Shown: positions 1 through 11,893, counted from the first letter of the stretch. The stretch: DNA of 64,000 nt from Sistotremastrum niveocremeum HHB9708 (GCA_001630475.1 KV419430.1:151031-215030); one strand, 5' to 3'. Made by a program: numbers and translations. Notes: generated by a model not told the origin, from the letters alone.

Positions 1-35
1 ACTCCGGAGGACCTCCGGAGGAGGTCCTCCGGAGT
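1..35. repeat. Perfect 16-bp inverted repeat (hairpin)
   Basis: Two 16-nt arms, ACTCCGGAGGACCTCC and its exact reverse complement, are separated by GGA. The arms are themselves built from CCGGAG/CTCCGG units. It sits at the very edge of the window, so it may be the end of a larger element. No gene is attached to it. Confidence 0.85.
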
Positions 36-1189
36 GTGAGGAGGAGGCGCGGAGTTTACGAGCGGGGTTTGAATCGAACCTACCATCGGCGGAAGATGAA
101 TGCCTTGATATTCAACCATATTGGTCAGTCCAGCTGTTTACAGAAAGGGCATCGGCTATTCAATTGGGGGTTGAAATGAGGTCAGGCGGTAGGCAGAACA
201 CGAAGCAGAGCTATGACTTGAGGACTGGGCATGTTCCAAGATTTTTGTCGACTATCAGCAGGAGACTATCGTTTCCCGGGATTATGGTCGAGGTTTTAAG
301 GAGTGGAAGACACAATGTGAGGCCTGTGAGGATTGGGGTTCAAGCACGTTTATGAGAAAGGTTCACTAGATTATCCGAAGTTATAATTGCCGACACGGAG
401 CGTCTATCTTACCGTCAATGCATGGCGGTATGGCCGATGTGCATCACAGTATATTTGTATCCATCCTGATTTGATTGCTTCCTATTCTATATCTCTTTGG
501 TTCCTCGGCATCATTATCACGAACAGAAGCGGCTAAGAAGGATCTCATAACAACACCAAAAATCAATAATCTACACGATGGCCACCCAAAATTAAATCGA
601 TGAATTGTTCGGAGGGCTTACGGATCTCTGTCATCGCATCCTTCGCCTTGCAGCCCGATCGTCCCCAGATTCCCGTTTCTTGGTCGCGATGCGACTTTGA
701 ATGGAATCCGAAAGGACGCCGGCCCATCCAGCAATCCGTCTCCATTCCAGTCAGAGGCAGGGTTGACCTCGATGTATCACTAGTACTCTGGTGATAAGAG
801 ACAGAGTCCGATCCGTCCGATCTTGCTTGTATATGTGGCAAGATCCATTCGCCTTGATGACTGGCTTAGAACGAATTATCGATCGACTCCGCGGAGGGTG
901 GGGGACACGGTGCATGCAGCTACACCCAGCTGTTGACGTTCGGCGACCGATGAACCACCGCAGCCGGCCTCTTAGCTAGTCCAGTCGGCACTGGCGGGCG
1001 GTGGGTTTCCTAAGAGTTCTTCAGGTTCGAACGAAGGGAATGCTGGAATGTGGAGCGTTCGAATTTCGATGGAGATATGTGGGGCGATGTCTGGGAAAGA
1101 GAAGTAGGCACTGACGCCTGACTGAACAGCTCTAAGACAAACGGCGAATAAGCGTTCAAACTACGCTCCCACGAGAATAATTTACACAC
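36..1189. other. Intergenic, no gene recognised
   Basis: Only short overlapping open frames occur and none resembles a known protein or joins through plausible introns. It is downstream of PSF1 on the minus strand and would hold that gene's 3' UTR. Confidence 0.5.
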
Positions 1190-1804
1190 CTAAACTTCTT
1201 CTAGATACCCCTGCAAGATAAGATGCTCGATATCCGCTCGCCGTACGAGATAACGTTGGCCTTTTTGGAAATCGATGGCTCCCAGCTCCGTCGTCACCAC
1301 GCCGCAATCTCTCACAACTATGACCAGAGCGTGAATGTCCTTGGGAGGCGTGATGATGCCCATCGTAATGTCCACGACATCGCTCAGGTCGGACCTATAC
1401 TCCATCGTGATTCGCGCGTATTCTCTCATGAAATCGACTTCGTGAGGCGACAGCTTTCCCCTCACATCAGGGTCGTTCAAGACGTGGGGAAGAGCTCCTC
1501 CTACAGCCCAATACATGTCCTTCAGCATAGACAACCGAAATTGATGGTAAGCGAGCAAACAACGTTTGTCGCGCTCGATAGTTGTCTGGATCATCGTGAG
1601 TGCGCATAGCTCTGGATGAGGTATTTCGTTGGCCGGGAGATGCGAGACCGAAGAGAGCAGAGCGGTGAGGTCGCGATCAAGAACACGTATTTCACGAGAG
1701 AGTTGGCGGACCAGGTTGTCATTGTATTTATACAGCGTTCCCGAGTTGCTAGAGCGTTTGCACTCTGTAATCAACTGCACTGACAGCTCGGTGCTGGATG
1801 ACAT
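1190..1804 (-). CDS. PSF1: DNA replication complex GINS protein PSF1
   Basis: Single-exon frame of 204 aa, the usual length for PSF1. PSF1 is one of the four subunits of GINS, which joins Cdc45 and Mcm2-7 to form the replicative helicase in the nucleus. The N-terminal half is the helical A domain, with the family-typical stretch of basic residues and aromatic positions (IERDKRCLLAYHQFRLSML, about residues 75-93, then YWAVGGALP). The C-terminal part carries the B-domain pattern: PPKD, VRDCGVV and a closing hydrophobic LILQGYLEEV like the LIRQGxLEH end of animal PSF1. The start is an ATG at 1804 giving MSSSTELSVQLITECKRS; PSF1 proteins begin with a similar LxxxLIxExKRS helix, so little if anything is missing. 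A short extra 5' exon cannot be excluded. Confidence 0.9.
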   Translation of the reverse strand: MSSSTELSVQLITECKRSSNSGTLYKYNDNLVRQLSREIRVLDRDLTALLSSVSHLPANEIPHPELCALTMIQTTIERDKRCLLAYHQFRLSMLKDMYWAVGGALPHVLNDPDVRGKLSPHEVDFMREYARITMEYRSDLSDVVDITMGIITPPKDIHALVIVVRDCGVVTTELGAIDFQKGQRYLVRRADIEHLILQGYLEEV

Positions 1805-4050
1805 GAATGATCGCCTGAGGCGTGACGTGACGCGCCGTCACGACAAGTTTCAATTTCTCGGCACGCAAGTCGGCACGGTTTGTATACCATGTTTTGTCGA
1901 GCGACATCCTAGCATTCCACACGAGTGCATCTCCACAGGACTATCACGCACTAGATAAGGAAGACTAGATGAATTCCGGACCTTAAGGATTGCATGCAAT
2001 GCCATGCATGTCCTGATAGCATCCTGGGGCAAATCGTTCTATCCGGTGCCACAGGCCCGTGTATGGCTGTACTGATAGCGGTCTACATTGAAATCTTGAT
2101 TGCTCAAATTCAGCTGCTGACGGATGAGAAGGATGTAAGGGAGCCTCGGGTGGCAGAAGTGTGGCCTACGGCCGTAAAGCAGAGAAGACGAAGGTAGACT
2201 GCGCGTGGACTCCGTGGAGCGCATTGATCGCGTGGGAGTTGATGCATTCGAACGGGCAGCCTGCGGTATTGTCACATAGTAGTGATAATATCGTCGGAGA
2301 CAATGAGTGGAGGCTCTCAGACAGGGTGACGTCTCTGCCAGTGGGTCGAGTATACTAATCGGACGGCGTGCATCAGCTGACGAAAAAATGATTTCAGAGC
2401 AGACGGTATTACATCAGTCGCAAAAAGAGACAAAAGCATCTCCACCTAATTAAATCGCCAGTGATTGGGTATCTCGCACATCGTATGGGCTTACACTGAA
2501 GAGAAGGATCAGCGTCCTAGAGAATTCTCTTCCTTAGAGCCTTTTATAAATAGCGTCGATCGGCTAAGCTTCACCTGGTTGATCGTGATCAACTGATTCT
2601 TGACTATTGGTGTCATTCGTCTGCAGATATAGATAAGGGAGAAACGATTGGACAGTAGTGGGATGAATCTTTCGAGAGACAAGCGTGTGGTACGGCGGGT
2701 CAAAAGATAGCTGACGCATCGAGCGAACCATCTGGGTGACAAATATCATTATCAAGCATAGGGTAGATAGTTCTTGATTCTGCAGATATGAGGGAAGCAG
2801 TAATGGGAGGAAACAATGACAAAAGGAGTTGTGCAGTCGGATCAGAGAGCTGTCTCGGCCGCTCGGGGACTCCGAATGCAGTATAGTAGACTTAGGTCGT
2901 GGCCTTTCAATGAATGAAGTTCCTTTTCTATGAGAGCCGGGCATAACTGGCGAACCCTTCCATGGGAAATTAAAAATAAAGAATACAGCCTGAGTGCCCC
3001 GTCTCCTTGCGATTGAGGATGTGTGACGCGCTCTAGCTCTCCTGAAACCCGACCTCTGTCTCTGTTCTGTCTGGGAGTGCGCGGACAACAATGAATGACA
3101 GGCGCTGCACTTCCCTTCTTCAATCGACATGAGTGATCAACAGACGGAAACAAAACCGATTTTTTAGGCAGTGAAGCTTTGCGATCGAGATCGATCGGGG
3201 CCGAACCGGCAGAATGTTTCGAGAGCTTCTTTTGCTCCCGGGTCGCCGGTTCGTTCCGCATCCCAGCGCTTTCTTTTTGCTACCTGTACGTTTTCGCCGA
3301 CGCTATTCTGTCGCCGAGGACAGTCATCGTTTCAAGCACAACTCTCAATTTGCTTCGTCATCTTCATTGAGGCTTCAGTCCTGAGAAGGTGACGCTCTTG
3401 GATGCGACACTTCAACTTCCTTCGCGGCTTTGCGCTGATGAACAATGGTCATAAAGACAGCTCCAAAAAGTGCAATCTCTGTAGGGATCCTTACATGTAC
3501 TTGACCGCTGATCTCTTCTTCAGATGCAAAGAATGTGGCTCCATAAGGAAAAGTCCTGGCGACAGCGCGGGACAGCGGCATCGCGCAGTCTAAGATTCTA
3601 TGTGAAGCAGACACCGCAGACGAGGCGCCAGTGATAAACGACAGCCCTGCAACTGGTGGTCACAAGATATCTACTCGCGCGCTACGTCATCCTACGAATC
3701 TAAACCTAGTTCCAAAGTGCCGCAGCTCTCGGCATTGGAAAGGGCAGGGCTGAGGTCTCCCGAGGGTACATTGTGGATTTACGTAGAATGTATGTACTCT
3801 GGGAGCTATAGCATCTTCTAGGCACTGATTATGCATCAGATCGATCCTCGAAACGCTCTCATCCCCGGTTTTGAGTAGTCGGGAGTACTAGCACCACCAG
3901 CAGGACCTCTGCGCATTTCCCATAAAATGCCTCCTGGACGCCCATCCTCAATCGGTCTCCCCATTCGCGTCTCTTTCGCCTGTAATAACGTTGGGGACCC
4001 TCTTTCAGGCTGTCTCCTGCTTCCTCACTTCTATTCGATTCATCGGCCAT
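1805..4050. other. Long intergenic stretch without recognised gene
   Basis: About 2.2 kb between the divergently transcribed PSF1 and the GMC oxidoreductase. Overlapping minus-strand frames at 2564-3130 and 2842-3261 are open by chance as far as can be seen: no family resemblance, and no intron joins them to more coding sequence. The stretch should contain both genes' promoters. Confidence 0.5.
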
Positions 4051-6282
4051 ATGAATACGTCTCGCATCCTCAATCTTCTCAGCGCCGTTGCGCTTCTCTC
4101 CCTACTTCAAGTCTGCAGTGCGGGACTCTTGACGGATCCAGCTGCGGTATCTAACAAGAAATATGATTTTGTCATTGTAGGAGGTCGGTGCCTTTCGCAG
4201 CTTGGCCCTCAGGGTTTTCTATAGATTGATGGCTATGACTCACAGGAGGCACCGCCGGCGTGATTATGGCTGCGCGCATCACCGAAAACCCTAGACATAC
4301 GGTTCTTTTAATCGAATCTGGTGCTTCGTACGTACCCACGTTCATAAGTTACCGAGGACTCTATTGATTTCCTTTCAAAGACACGAAAACATCCCGCTTC
4401 CCCTTCGTGCCCCTGCTTTGGGCGTACGATCGGGATCGAACGAGCCCTGGACCTGGAACCATACAATTGTCCCTCAAATCGGGTTAGAAAACCGGACATT
4501 TACGTATCAGACAGGACATATTCTAGGAGGGTCTTCGTATGGTCAGTACATCTCCTCTCACGACTGTCATTTATCTAATGCAAAAGCCAGTCTATGGCCT
4601 GTATACGAGAAGCACGGATCAAATCTACGACAAGATCGCTAAAGTATCGGGCGATAACGGGTGGTCTTGGAACAGCTTGGTCCCTTACTTCAATAAAGTA
4701 AGCTATTGAAAGCTCCCATAGATCTTTTTCTCATGACGATTATAGGCGGAGGGTTTCATTCTTCCCGGAAACGGAAGTGAATGGAGTGGGAGCGACTTTG
4801 AGTCATCAGCTCATGGAACCCGAGGGCCTTTCAATACTCGGCTTCCAATCTTCCCCAATGACATCGATCCGTTTATCGCCCAATTAGTTGCCACAGTCCC
4901 CGGTTTCAGTAAGAGGCACGACATCAGCTCCGGAAAAGCTTTGGGGGTTGGTAAGAATATTTATGTTTCTATCTTGAATCAATTCTCATAAGATTTAGGC
5001 GTGTCGCAACCCAGTATCACGAAAGCGGGCAGCGCTTCTAACGTTGCCACAGGATATCTGACCCCAGATGTCTTGGCACGCCAGAACCTAGACATCATCA
5101 CCGGGGCACGAGCCACGAAGCTCACCTTCAAATCCTCGCCATCCGGGCCAGTTGCAAACGGCGTCCAATTCACACCTTCACCTAATGGTAATTCATCTCT
5201 TCCATGCGTTCCATCGTCATCTTAAACTGCTCCAGCTAACACGACATCCGTATTCGCAAACAAAGAAATAATCCTATCAGCAGGAGCATTCAATACCCCC
5301 CAACTCCTCCAACTCTCCGGAATCGGCTCTTCAACCCTCCTCAAATCTCTCAAAATCCCGGTCATATTGAACTCACCTCAAGTCGGTCGAAATCTCCGCG
5401 ATCACGTAACGATGCCTATGCAATGGCTCGCGAGTGTAAACACTACTCTTGATCGACTTCAAAATGCTACGTTCGTAACTGAGCAGACGGCACTTTGGGA
5501 GAGCACCGGGGCGGGAATATTGACCGCTTCCGTTGCGAATCATCTGGGGTTCTTTAGAGTCAATTCGAGCGTCTTCGATGCGCAAACGGGCGATCCGTCC
5601 GCTGGACCCGATTGTGCGCATTACGAATTCCTATTCCGGGTAAATTCCTTCGCAGCATTCGTGAGTGATACGAGTGGAACTGACGCGAGAATTGCTTAGG
5701 ATTGCTGGCAGTCATTCACTCTACCCTATCCTGGACAAGGATCATACGTCTCAATGGGCATGCAAGTCACATCCACATCCTCCATCGGCACCGTTACAAT
5801 TAACACAACAAACCCCTTCACTTCACCCCTCATTGATCCTCAATACTTCACTTCACCCACCGACATCAAAATCGGGATCCAAGGTGTCCGCGCTGCGCGT
5901 CAAGCGTACGGATCGCCTATATTCAAGGATATTTTAGTTAGGGAGTTTGGACCTAATCCGAATGCTACGACGGATGCGGAGATCGAGGCAATGCTGAGAC
6001 ATAGTGGGACGACACTCTTTCATGCGGTTGGGACGGCGCAGATGGCTCCTTTCAAATCTGGCGTTGAGAAAGGTGTAGTGAATCCGGATTTGACGGTGAA
6101 AGGAGTAAAAGGGTTGAGGATTGTGGATGCGTCTGTTATTGTGAGTTCTGTGATATGATCGATATTTTTGAGAATCTGACCGGTGATTCTTGTAGCCTGT
6201 TCTTCCCGATGCCCACACTCTGGCACCTGTTCTAGCTTTCGCAGAGCGAGGTGCGGATCTCGTCAAAGCAGCTTGGCCTTGA
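4051..6282 (+). CDS. Secreted GMC oxidoreductase (aryl-alcohol oxidase / pyranose dehydrogenase type)
   Basis: Nine exons join in phase to 602 aa: 4051-4183, 4246-4327, 4381-4541, 4591-4697, 4746-4950, 4999-5187, 5236-5639, 5700-6140, 6196-6282. Enzymes of this family are FAD-dependent and oxidise alcohols or sugars, in basidiomycetes often outside the cell to supply H2O2 or reduce quinones during lignocellulose decay. Residues 1-24 form a signal peptide. The FAD Rossmann motif VIVGGGTAG spans exons 1 and 2, followed by VLLIESG. The second GMC signature ([17 protein letters not shown]) is in exon 7. The C-terminus has the catalytic pair: His in FHAVGTAQM and the second His in [18 protein letters not shown]. 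Both are present and the protein looks active. The substrate cannot be told from sequence; aryl-alcohol oxidase, pyranose dehydrogenase and related enzymes share these motifs. Confidence 0.92.
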
Positions 6283-7443
6283 CGGGTGGAGATCCCATCA
6301 CTCAGACAAAGAACTTTCCCTATATAATCTGTGGACAAAGAATCAGAGCGAGAACCAGGTCAAGATCAAGAGTGCATGTACCGTACTCGAACAATTTAGA
6401 GCTTCCATTTTCATCATTGGTCTGCTGCCAGCCCCTGTGCTTTTTATATCGATGTTCAGAAATTGAAGTTCTAGATATTCTCAATGGCTGCAGCGCCCTC
6501 AAATTCCGTCTGAGCGGTGTCGTCCACAATCCTCTTGCCGAAGGTATCACCAGCGACCCTATCAGTAGAGGAAGGAAACATTGAATCCCAGTTCCGAATC
6601 CAGATTGCGTACGAAGGGAGCTTGGTCTGCCGACTCAATGCCGAGCTGAGGCTTAACTCCATGTTCTCCGTCCACGGACATAAAAGCTATGAGTCCGATG
6701 ACTTATCTCCATGTTCTCCGTCCACGGACATAAGAGCTTTGTGTCCGTGAACGGAGACTCAGATGTGAGGTTGATACTTGATGACTGCAGAACACCGCAG
6801 CAGCAAGTCTCAGTCAAAGCCTGCACAGTATCTCATATACTGAGGCAAGTCGATCGAAATTTTGGCCGGATAATTTTGAGAATGAGCGAAGCGGGAGGCC
6901 CATGCTTGAAATTGACGCCGAGGTTGACACTCGGAGTCGTTCATACTCGAGGTTTCAATTCCCGTAGATCTTAAAGCATCGTTGCAATGTATGGTCTGTG
7001 ATCTCACGAGGAATTACATTCCCTCTGACTTCACTGACACTCGATATGAGGTCGTATTGCTGACTCTCCCACAGTCCCGCCGTTCCGCGGCTGCCAGCTA
7101 CCCCATCATGCAATTTACGGGCTGTGGGCACACTTCAACTCGAAGTTGAGGTTGACCGAAGGGAGGCGACTGCAGCTTTTTCAATTGATCTACTATTGTG
7201 CCGGTTGTTTTGACGACGCGACGGATCCTTTTCCCAATTCGGAAGTCTGTGCCACTCACCTTGTTTATATAGTTTTCCAACCACTCGTTTCGATACGTGC
7301 GGCCTGCAGCCCTCGATCAAAGAGCCAACATCACCTTTCCCTAGGATTGCACATATCTGAACTCTATCCGCTTCGTTTGTTCTGTAGCCTCCCTTTGCAA
7401 AAGCCTCCAGTACGATTCAAGTGAGCCCAGAACCGCCACTGCA
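6283..7443. other. Intergenic, contains a 50-bp tandem duplication
   Basis: No gene recognised. It holds the 3' end of the GMC gene and the promoter of gene A, plus the tandem repeat described separately. Confidence 0.5.
6661..6754. repeat. 50-bp tandem duplication, two diverged copies
   Basis: The block starting ATGTTCTCCGTCCACGGACA at 6661 recurs at 6711, a period of 50 bp. The first 24 positions match except for one substitution, and similarity fades towards the end of copy two. Each copy contains TCCGT-CC-ACGGA, a small inverted repeat. Confidence 0.8.
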
Positions 7444-8779
7444 ATGGGTAAGCCAATCACCTTCCGAATGAAATTCGAGATTCTTCGAGCCCAAATTCTG
7501 ACGTAAATTCGCTCAAGAAAAAGTCCCACACTGGCAACTGGTCTTCACTGAGGCTTTCCGATACTTTTCCAGCCCAGCTGTGTACAACGACATCTTTGGA
7601 ATCAGTGCGATTGTCGACGATTATACTCTCGCTCAGCTCGTTCCCGAACTTCCTACAGTATTCAGGCGGGAATTTTTGGTCTCAAACGTCGAAAACAAGG
7701 AGGATAATCCTAGACTCGCACTGACGACCATCGTCGTGTTTCATGGATTCATTCGCATGGATCCTACGGTCCTTAAGGTGAGCCACTGGGGTGGCACCTC
7801 GGGACTGTTTATTGAGACAGATCCACAGGAGAGATATGATGTCTCGTCCGAGCTGCGTCAGAAAATTGCTAGGGCTCTGTACGAATCGACAAAGCGGCAT
7901 ATGGGTTCCCTCCAGCCCGGGAATCCAGGGGGTGGACAAGATGTCGATTTTATTGATAACCTGAAAGCCGCGTAATAAATTCATATCATTGTTTAGCTTG
8001 ACATCCTGCTCATACTTACATACTCATCTCAGCGTTCTCCTCATCCAAGCCAGCTTCAAGTATTACCCCAAAGAAAATATGGACATGAATACGGCGCTGG
8101 GGCATGCCTTCGAGTCATTATGCGCTCGAATGCGGCCCAAAAAAGGCGAGGAAGTTGTATGGACTGCTGAGAGCTGGGAAGAGGTAATGTTCAGAATCAA
8201 GTCAACAAGCCACATCATCTGCTGAATCCTGTTCAGTGTCGAGATTTGTTTTGTGCGATGCGTATCGTCGACCTTCAAAATGGTCCATACAGGCGCAAGA
8301 CCACGTGCACATCAAGATTATCAACTCTGCCATCCATTTCTGTACCGTGGAAGAGAAGGGACAAAATTTTACTTGTTGTGAACGCTCAATTAGCAGAGCC
8401 ACGCCACACGCTGGTAAGAAACTCGAATTCAAACCATCCCTCAATTCAAGCTAATGCGGACGATGTTTGGTTCTCAGTTCGATCACATCCAAGTACGCCA
8501 GACAGGGGAACTATCTGAATTGGTTCGGCAACAATACCTGCAAGAATGCAAAGAAGTCCTTGAAACCATGTTCATAGGCCGGGTAGAGAGTTGCAAATTG
8601 ATGCCAGAATCATGGATGCCGTCATTATTTGCAGAAAAGTAAGTCGATTCTTTCAGTATTCTATCTTGCGTATGTTGGATACCGACAGAATTCGTCTCCA
8701 GTGCCCTAAATCATGTTGCTTGGCCGCAGTTGGTGAAGATGTTTGCCAAACCTGTTACCACTCTGAAGAACATTGCTGA
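7444..8779 (+). CDS. Uncharacterised protein A, paralogue of the gene at 60504-61703
   Basis: No known family was recognised. Six exons (7444-7447, 7518-7971, 8033-8183, 8237-8413, 8478-8638, 8689-8779) give about 345 aa. The first exon is only ATGG; it splices to a frame beginning MEKVPHWQLVFTEAF. The model is supported by its paralogue B: shared blocks include LALTTIVVFHGFIRMDP (B: LALACIVAFHGVIRLDP), RIVDLQNGP (B: RILDLSNGP), LAEPRHTL (B: LAECRHEL), VRQQYLQECK (B: VRQHYIKECR) and the identical PESWMPSL. Introns after KA(A/T), before the RI(V/L)DL exon, after RH(T/E)L and near PESWMPSL fall at equivalent places. No signal peptide or membrane segment is seen. About 25 residues around 8290-8385 match B better in another frame, and the last exon is uncertain: a different frame there reads more like protein, ending in ESAFED. 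Gene A may be drifting. Confidence 0.65.
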
Positions 8780-9047
8780 GGAGTCCGCATTCGAGGATTG
8801 AGTTCCACTCTCCCATCAAGATTTCGCCGCCACGTATAGAATGGTAATTGGGCGTCTGAAGTTCGGTTCAGCTTGTTTGTGAGAAAGCAGATGCCAAAAT
8901 TCAAGATCCGATCTAAGCAGCCCAGCAAGCGCGTACTGCTAGAGCATGATACAAGCTGAAGCGTCACAAATAATATATACGTACATAATCCAGATACATA
9001 CTCGCTGAATGAACCTAAGAGGGTTCGATCCGACATGTAGCCACCCC

Positions 9048-9851
9048 TTATTTTACAATTGGATTGACGCCTCGAGCTGACAGATAGTCCCGAGCAGCAC
9101 TTGCATTCTGTTGACCGATGTTCAGCACTCGGGTGTGGGGAGGGTTGCAGAGGAGAGGAACACTGACCAGGCCTTTTATCAATTCATAGACGCTCTTGTC
9201 ATGATAGCGTAGCTGGGTGACTGGGTCCGTATATGGAGCCTGTGGATGGTCATGAGCACATGTAATCATGGGAGATATGAAACGAATCCACCTCCAGCCC
9301 TGTGATGTCGCAGTAATGTCTTTGAGGCATAATTGATGGCGGTGCTTCGATCGACATATCTGATGACCGCGCATTGTAGATTCATCGCATTTCAAAAAGA
9401 GAGAATGCCTACATGTCGGTGCTTCTTCCTCAGGTTGCTCAGGCTCGGCACCATCAACCGCCATCTTCGCCTCTCGCTCGGCTCTCAATTTCTCTCGTTC
9501 CAGACGTTGTCTCTCCTTTTCGGCATTCAAGACAACCTTCAGACTCTTTGCGCGTCTGTTGATGTTTTTTGTATAATAGGGATTTTTGAAAGGGCGTGGT
9601 TCGTTCAGATAGGAAAGTGTCTCGGCAAGGCTGACAGTCTGAGGTGTTGGGCTTCCTCCCGGTGTGTCGCCACCCACGCTGGTTGCTAATCCAACTCCCT
9701 TCTTTCTTGAGCCCTTCGGAGGCCTGTAGCCATCAGATTGATCCTGAAATCAGCCTCAGACGGATGGACTCACATGAAATGAAGCTTCCGGAATCGGAAT
9801 TCGGAACCATCTTTTTCTTATGGAGGCTCTAATTTCCAAAGCGGATGCCAT
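9048..9851 (-). CDS. IES6: INO80 chromatin-remodelling complex subunit IES6 (INO80C, YL1_C domain)
   Basis: IES6 is a small subunit that pairs with Arp5 in the INO80 nucleosome remodeller. Four downstream exons are clear: the one ending at 9413, then 9292-9359, 9168-9239 and 9048-9107 (stop). The N-terminal part contains PFKNPYYTKN and a basic helix RRAKSLK, as expected of the family. Next come IEAPPSIMP, HYCDITG, the YL1_C core YTDPVTQLRYHDKSVYE and the closing ARDYLSARGVNPIVK. Joining across introns restores CDITGLEAPYTDP exactly. The 5' end is not settled. The best reading starts at the ATG at 9851 (MASALEIRASIRKR), with a 60-nt intron at about 9714-9773. That start would overlap the first codons of UTP7 on the other strand. 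Confidence 0.82.
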
Positions 9852-11893
9852 TCGCCCAGTCCAGAAGAAACGGAGAACCTCTGAGAAGAGGAGGGACGAA
9901 CACAAAAGCGAAAATTCGTCAAGTGACCCGACTTCACACTCTGTTGCCCACCATACATCTATTCCACGGTCACTAAGACCTTCCGATCCACCGCCCAAAT
10001 CAACGAAGAAATATGGACATGTTGCAGACAAGAAGCTACGAGCTCAGCTTAACAGCCAATCAGAGCATACAGCGCGCTCCAAGGCCTTGATACGGGAGGT
10101 CCAGGACGAGCTTTTGTTGGAGGATGCTGGTCGAATAGTCGTCGAATCCGACTTGGAGAAGACTTGGAGGGTCGGACAGTCAGAGGTGGTGGCAAATGTT
10201 GGAGTGGAAGCAGCGAAGTCGAGGAAAGAGTGGTCTCTTGAAGGCGGACCTTATCGTTCACGGTATACTCGGAACGGAAGGTATGTGATGGATGCACACA
10301 CTTACTTGACTCTAATTTACCCTCAGGCATCTGGCCATCGCAGGCAAAAAGGGGCATGTTGCAACTTTTGACTGGCAAACGGGAACACTGCATTCAGAGC
10401 TCCAACTCATGGAAACATGTCGAGACATCACGTTTGTTGTTGGAATATTCTGACGGAGTCAATATCTGACGAAAGTATAGATTCCTACAGGATCAATCAC
10501 ATTTTGCCGTCGCCCAGAAAAAATACGTTTTCATATACGATCAGAATGGTGTCGAGCTCCACCGTCTTTCATCCCACATTGAACCCACACGGTTAGAATT
10601 TCTACCGTACCACTGGCTCCTTGCATCAACGGTATGTATCGCACTCGTAATGCTCAGTACATGACTTGACAATGAATAATGCAAAGGGGAATACCGGATT
10701 CCTAAAATATCAAGACACCTCAACAGGCCAGCTGGTGGTCGAACATCGAACGAAACTTGGCGCCTGCAACGTCATGTGTCAAAACACACATAACGCAGTG
10801 ATACATCTCGGCCATCAGAATGGCACCGTCACGCTGTGGACTCCGAATCTATCTATCCCTGCGGTGACACTATTGGCCCATCTTGGCCCTCTCACAAGCG
10901 TCGCTATGGATCCCAGCAGCGGCGGAAGATACATGGCCACGAGTGGCGTAGATGGAAAGGTCAAGGTGTGGGATTGCAGAAACTGGAGTGGTGCGTTAAG
11001 GGAGTGGACTGCGAGAGGTGGTTCTGCGGAGGTGGACTGGAGTCAGAGGGGTTTCCTGGCGGTCGCAACGGGTGGCTCGGTGAACGTAAGTATATTTACG
11101 CCGTGTCTTGTGCCTCTACTGAATGCCTTCACTTCAGGTATTCTCCCCACCCACCATACACACCTCACATGCTCAAGCTCCCCCTCTTTATCTCACCCAC
11201 CCCATTCCCTCGAAACCTCTGACCAGCGTCCGTTTTGCGCCCTTCCAAGATGTCCTGACCATAGGCCACACTCGCGGACTATCAAGTATCCTCGTTCCCG
11301 GTTCAGGAGAACCAAACTTCGACTCCATGGAATCCGATCCATTCGAGAATAAACGAATGAGAAGGGAAAGAGAAGTCAAAGGCCTTTTGGATAAGATACA
11401 GCCTGATATGATAACTCTTGATCCCGAGTTCATCGGGAAGATGGCAGAGCCTTCGAAATTGACCGAAGGCGATCAGACACCATTCTCGAAATTGCCGAGG
11501 CTGGAGCGATTAAAGGCTCAAGGGAAGGCGGATGAGACAGAACTTGGGAGTGAAGATGCCGCTGTTGAGGTCGATGATGAGGATGAGGAGGCAGACGGTG
11601 CTGGCAGCGGGAAAACGAAGACGGAGAAGGTGAAAGATAAGATGAAGATGCGCGGTAGAGGGAAGACTATGAAGAGGTTCCTGCGCAAGAAACGGAAGAA
11701 TGTGATTGATCCTGCTTCGGTGAATATTCGTCTAGACATCCTTGTCGATTCTTGCTGACTTTGATAACAGGTGGCCATTCGTGCTAAGATTGAAAAGCAG
11801 AAGGCGGATCGAATAAAGGAGCAGAAGATTAAAGAGCAGGGCAACCTTCCTGAGAAGAAGTCTGCTCTAGATCGATTCAGACGGACGAAGTAG
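9820..11893 (+). CDS. UTP7: U3 snoRNP / SSU processome WD-repeat protein UTP7 (WDR46, BING4)
   Basis: Six exons in consistent phase (9820-10280, 10327-10431, 10481-10631, 10687-11085, 11138-11719, 11771-11893) give 606 aa, close to the usual size. UTP7 acts in the nucleolus in early 18S rRNA processing. The N-terminus is basic and charged (KKRRTSEKRR, KKYGHVADKKLRAQL). A WD propeller follows, with HLAIAGKKGHVATFDWQTG, HNAVIHLGHQNGTVTLWTP and YMATSGVDGKVKVWDCR. The BING4 C-terminal domain is plain: SVRFAPFQDVLTIGHTRG and GEPNFDSMESDPFENKRMRR. An acidic run (VEVDDEDEEADG) and a highly basic tail (MKRFLRKKRKNVIDP, KSALDRFRRTK) end the protein, as in other UTP7 proteins. The start at 9820 is the only ATG that preserves the N-terminus. 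It lies within about 30 bp of the proposed IES6 start on the opposite strand. Confidence 0.93.

Noticed and set aside
66-92. tRNA-like B box (GGTTCGATTC on the minus strand)
   Set aside because: The flanking bases do not form a T-stem, and no A box or acceptor stem could be found at the right distance.
2564-3261. Overlapping minus-strand frames of 188 and 139 codons
   Set aside because: No family resemblance, mutually overlapping, and no splice model extends them.
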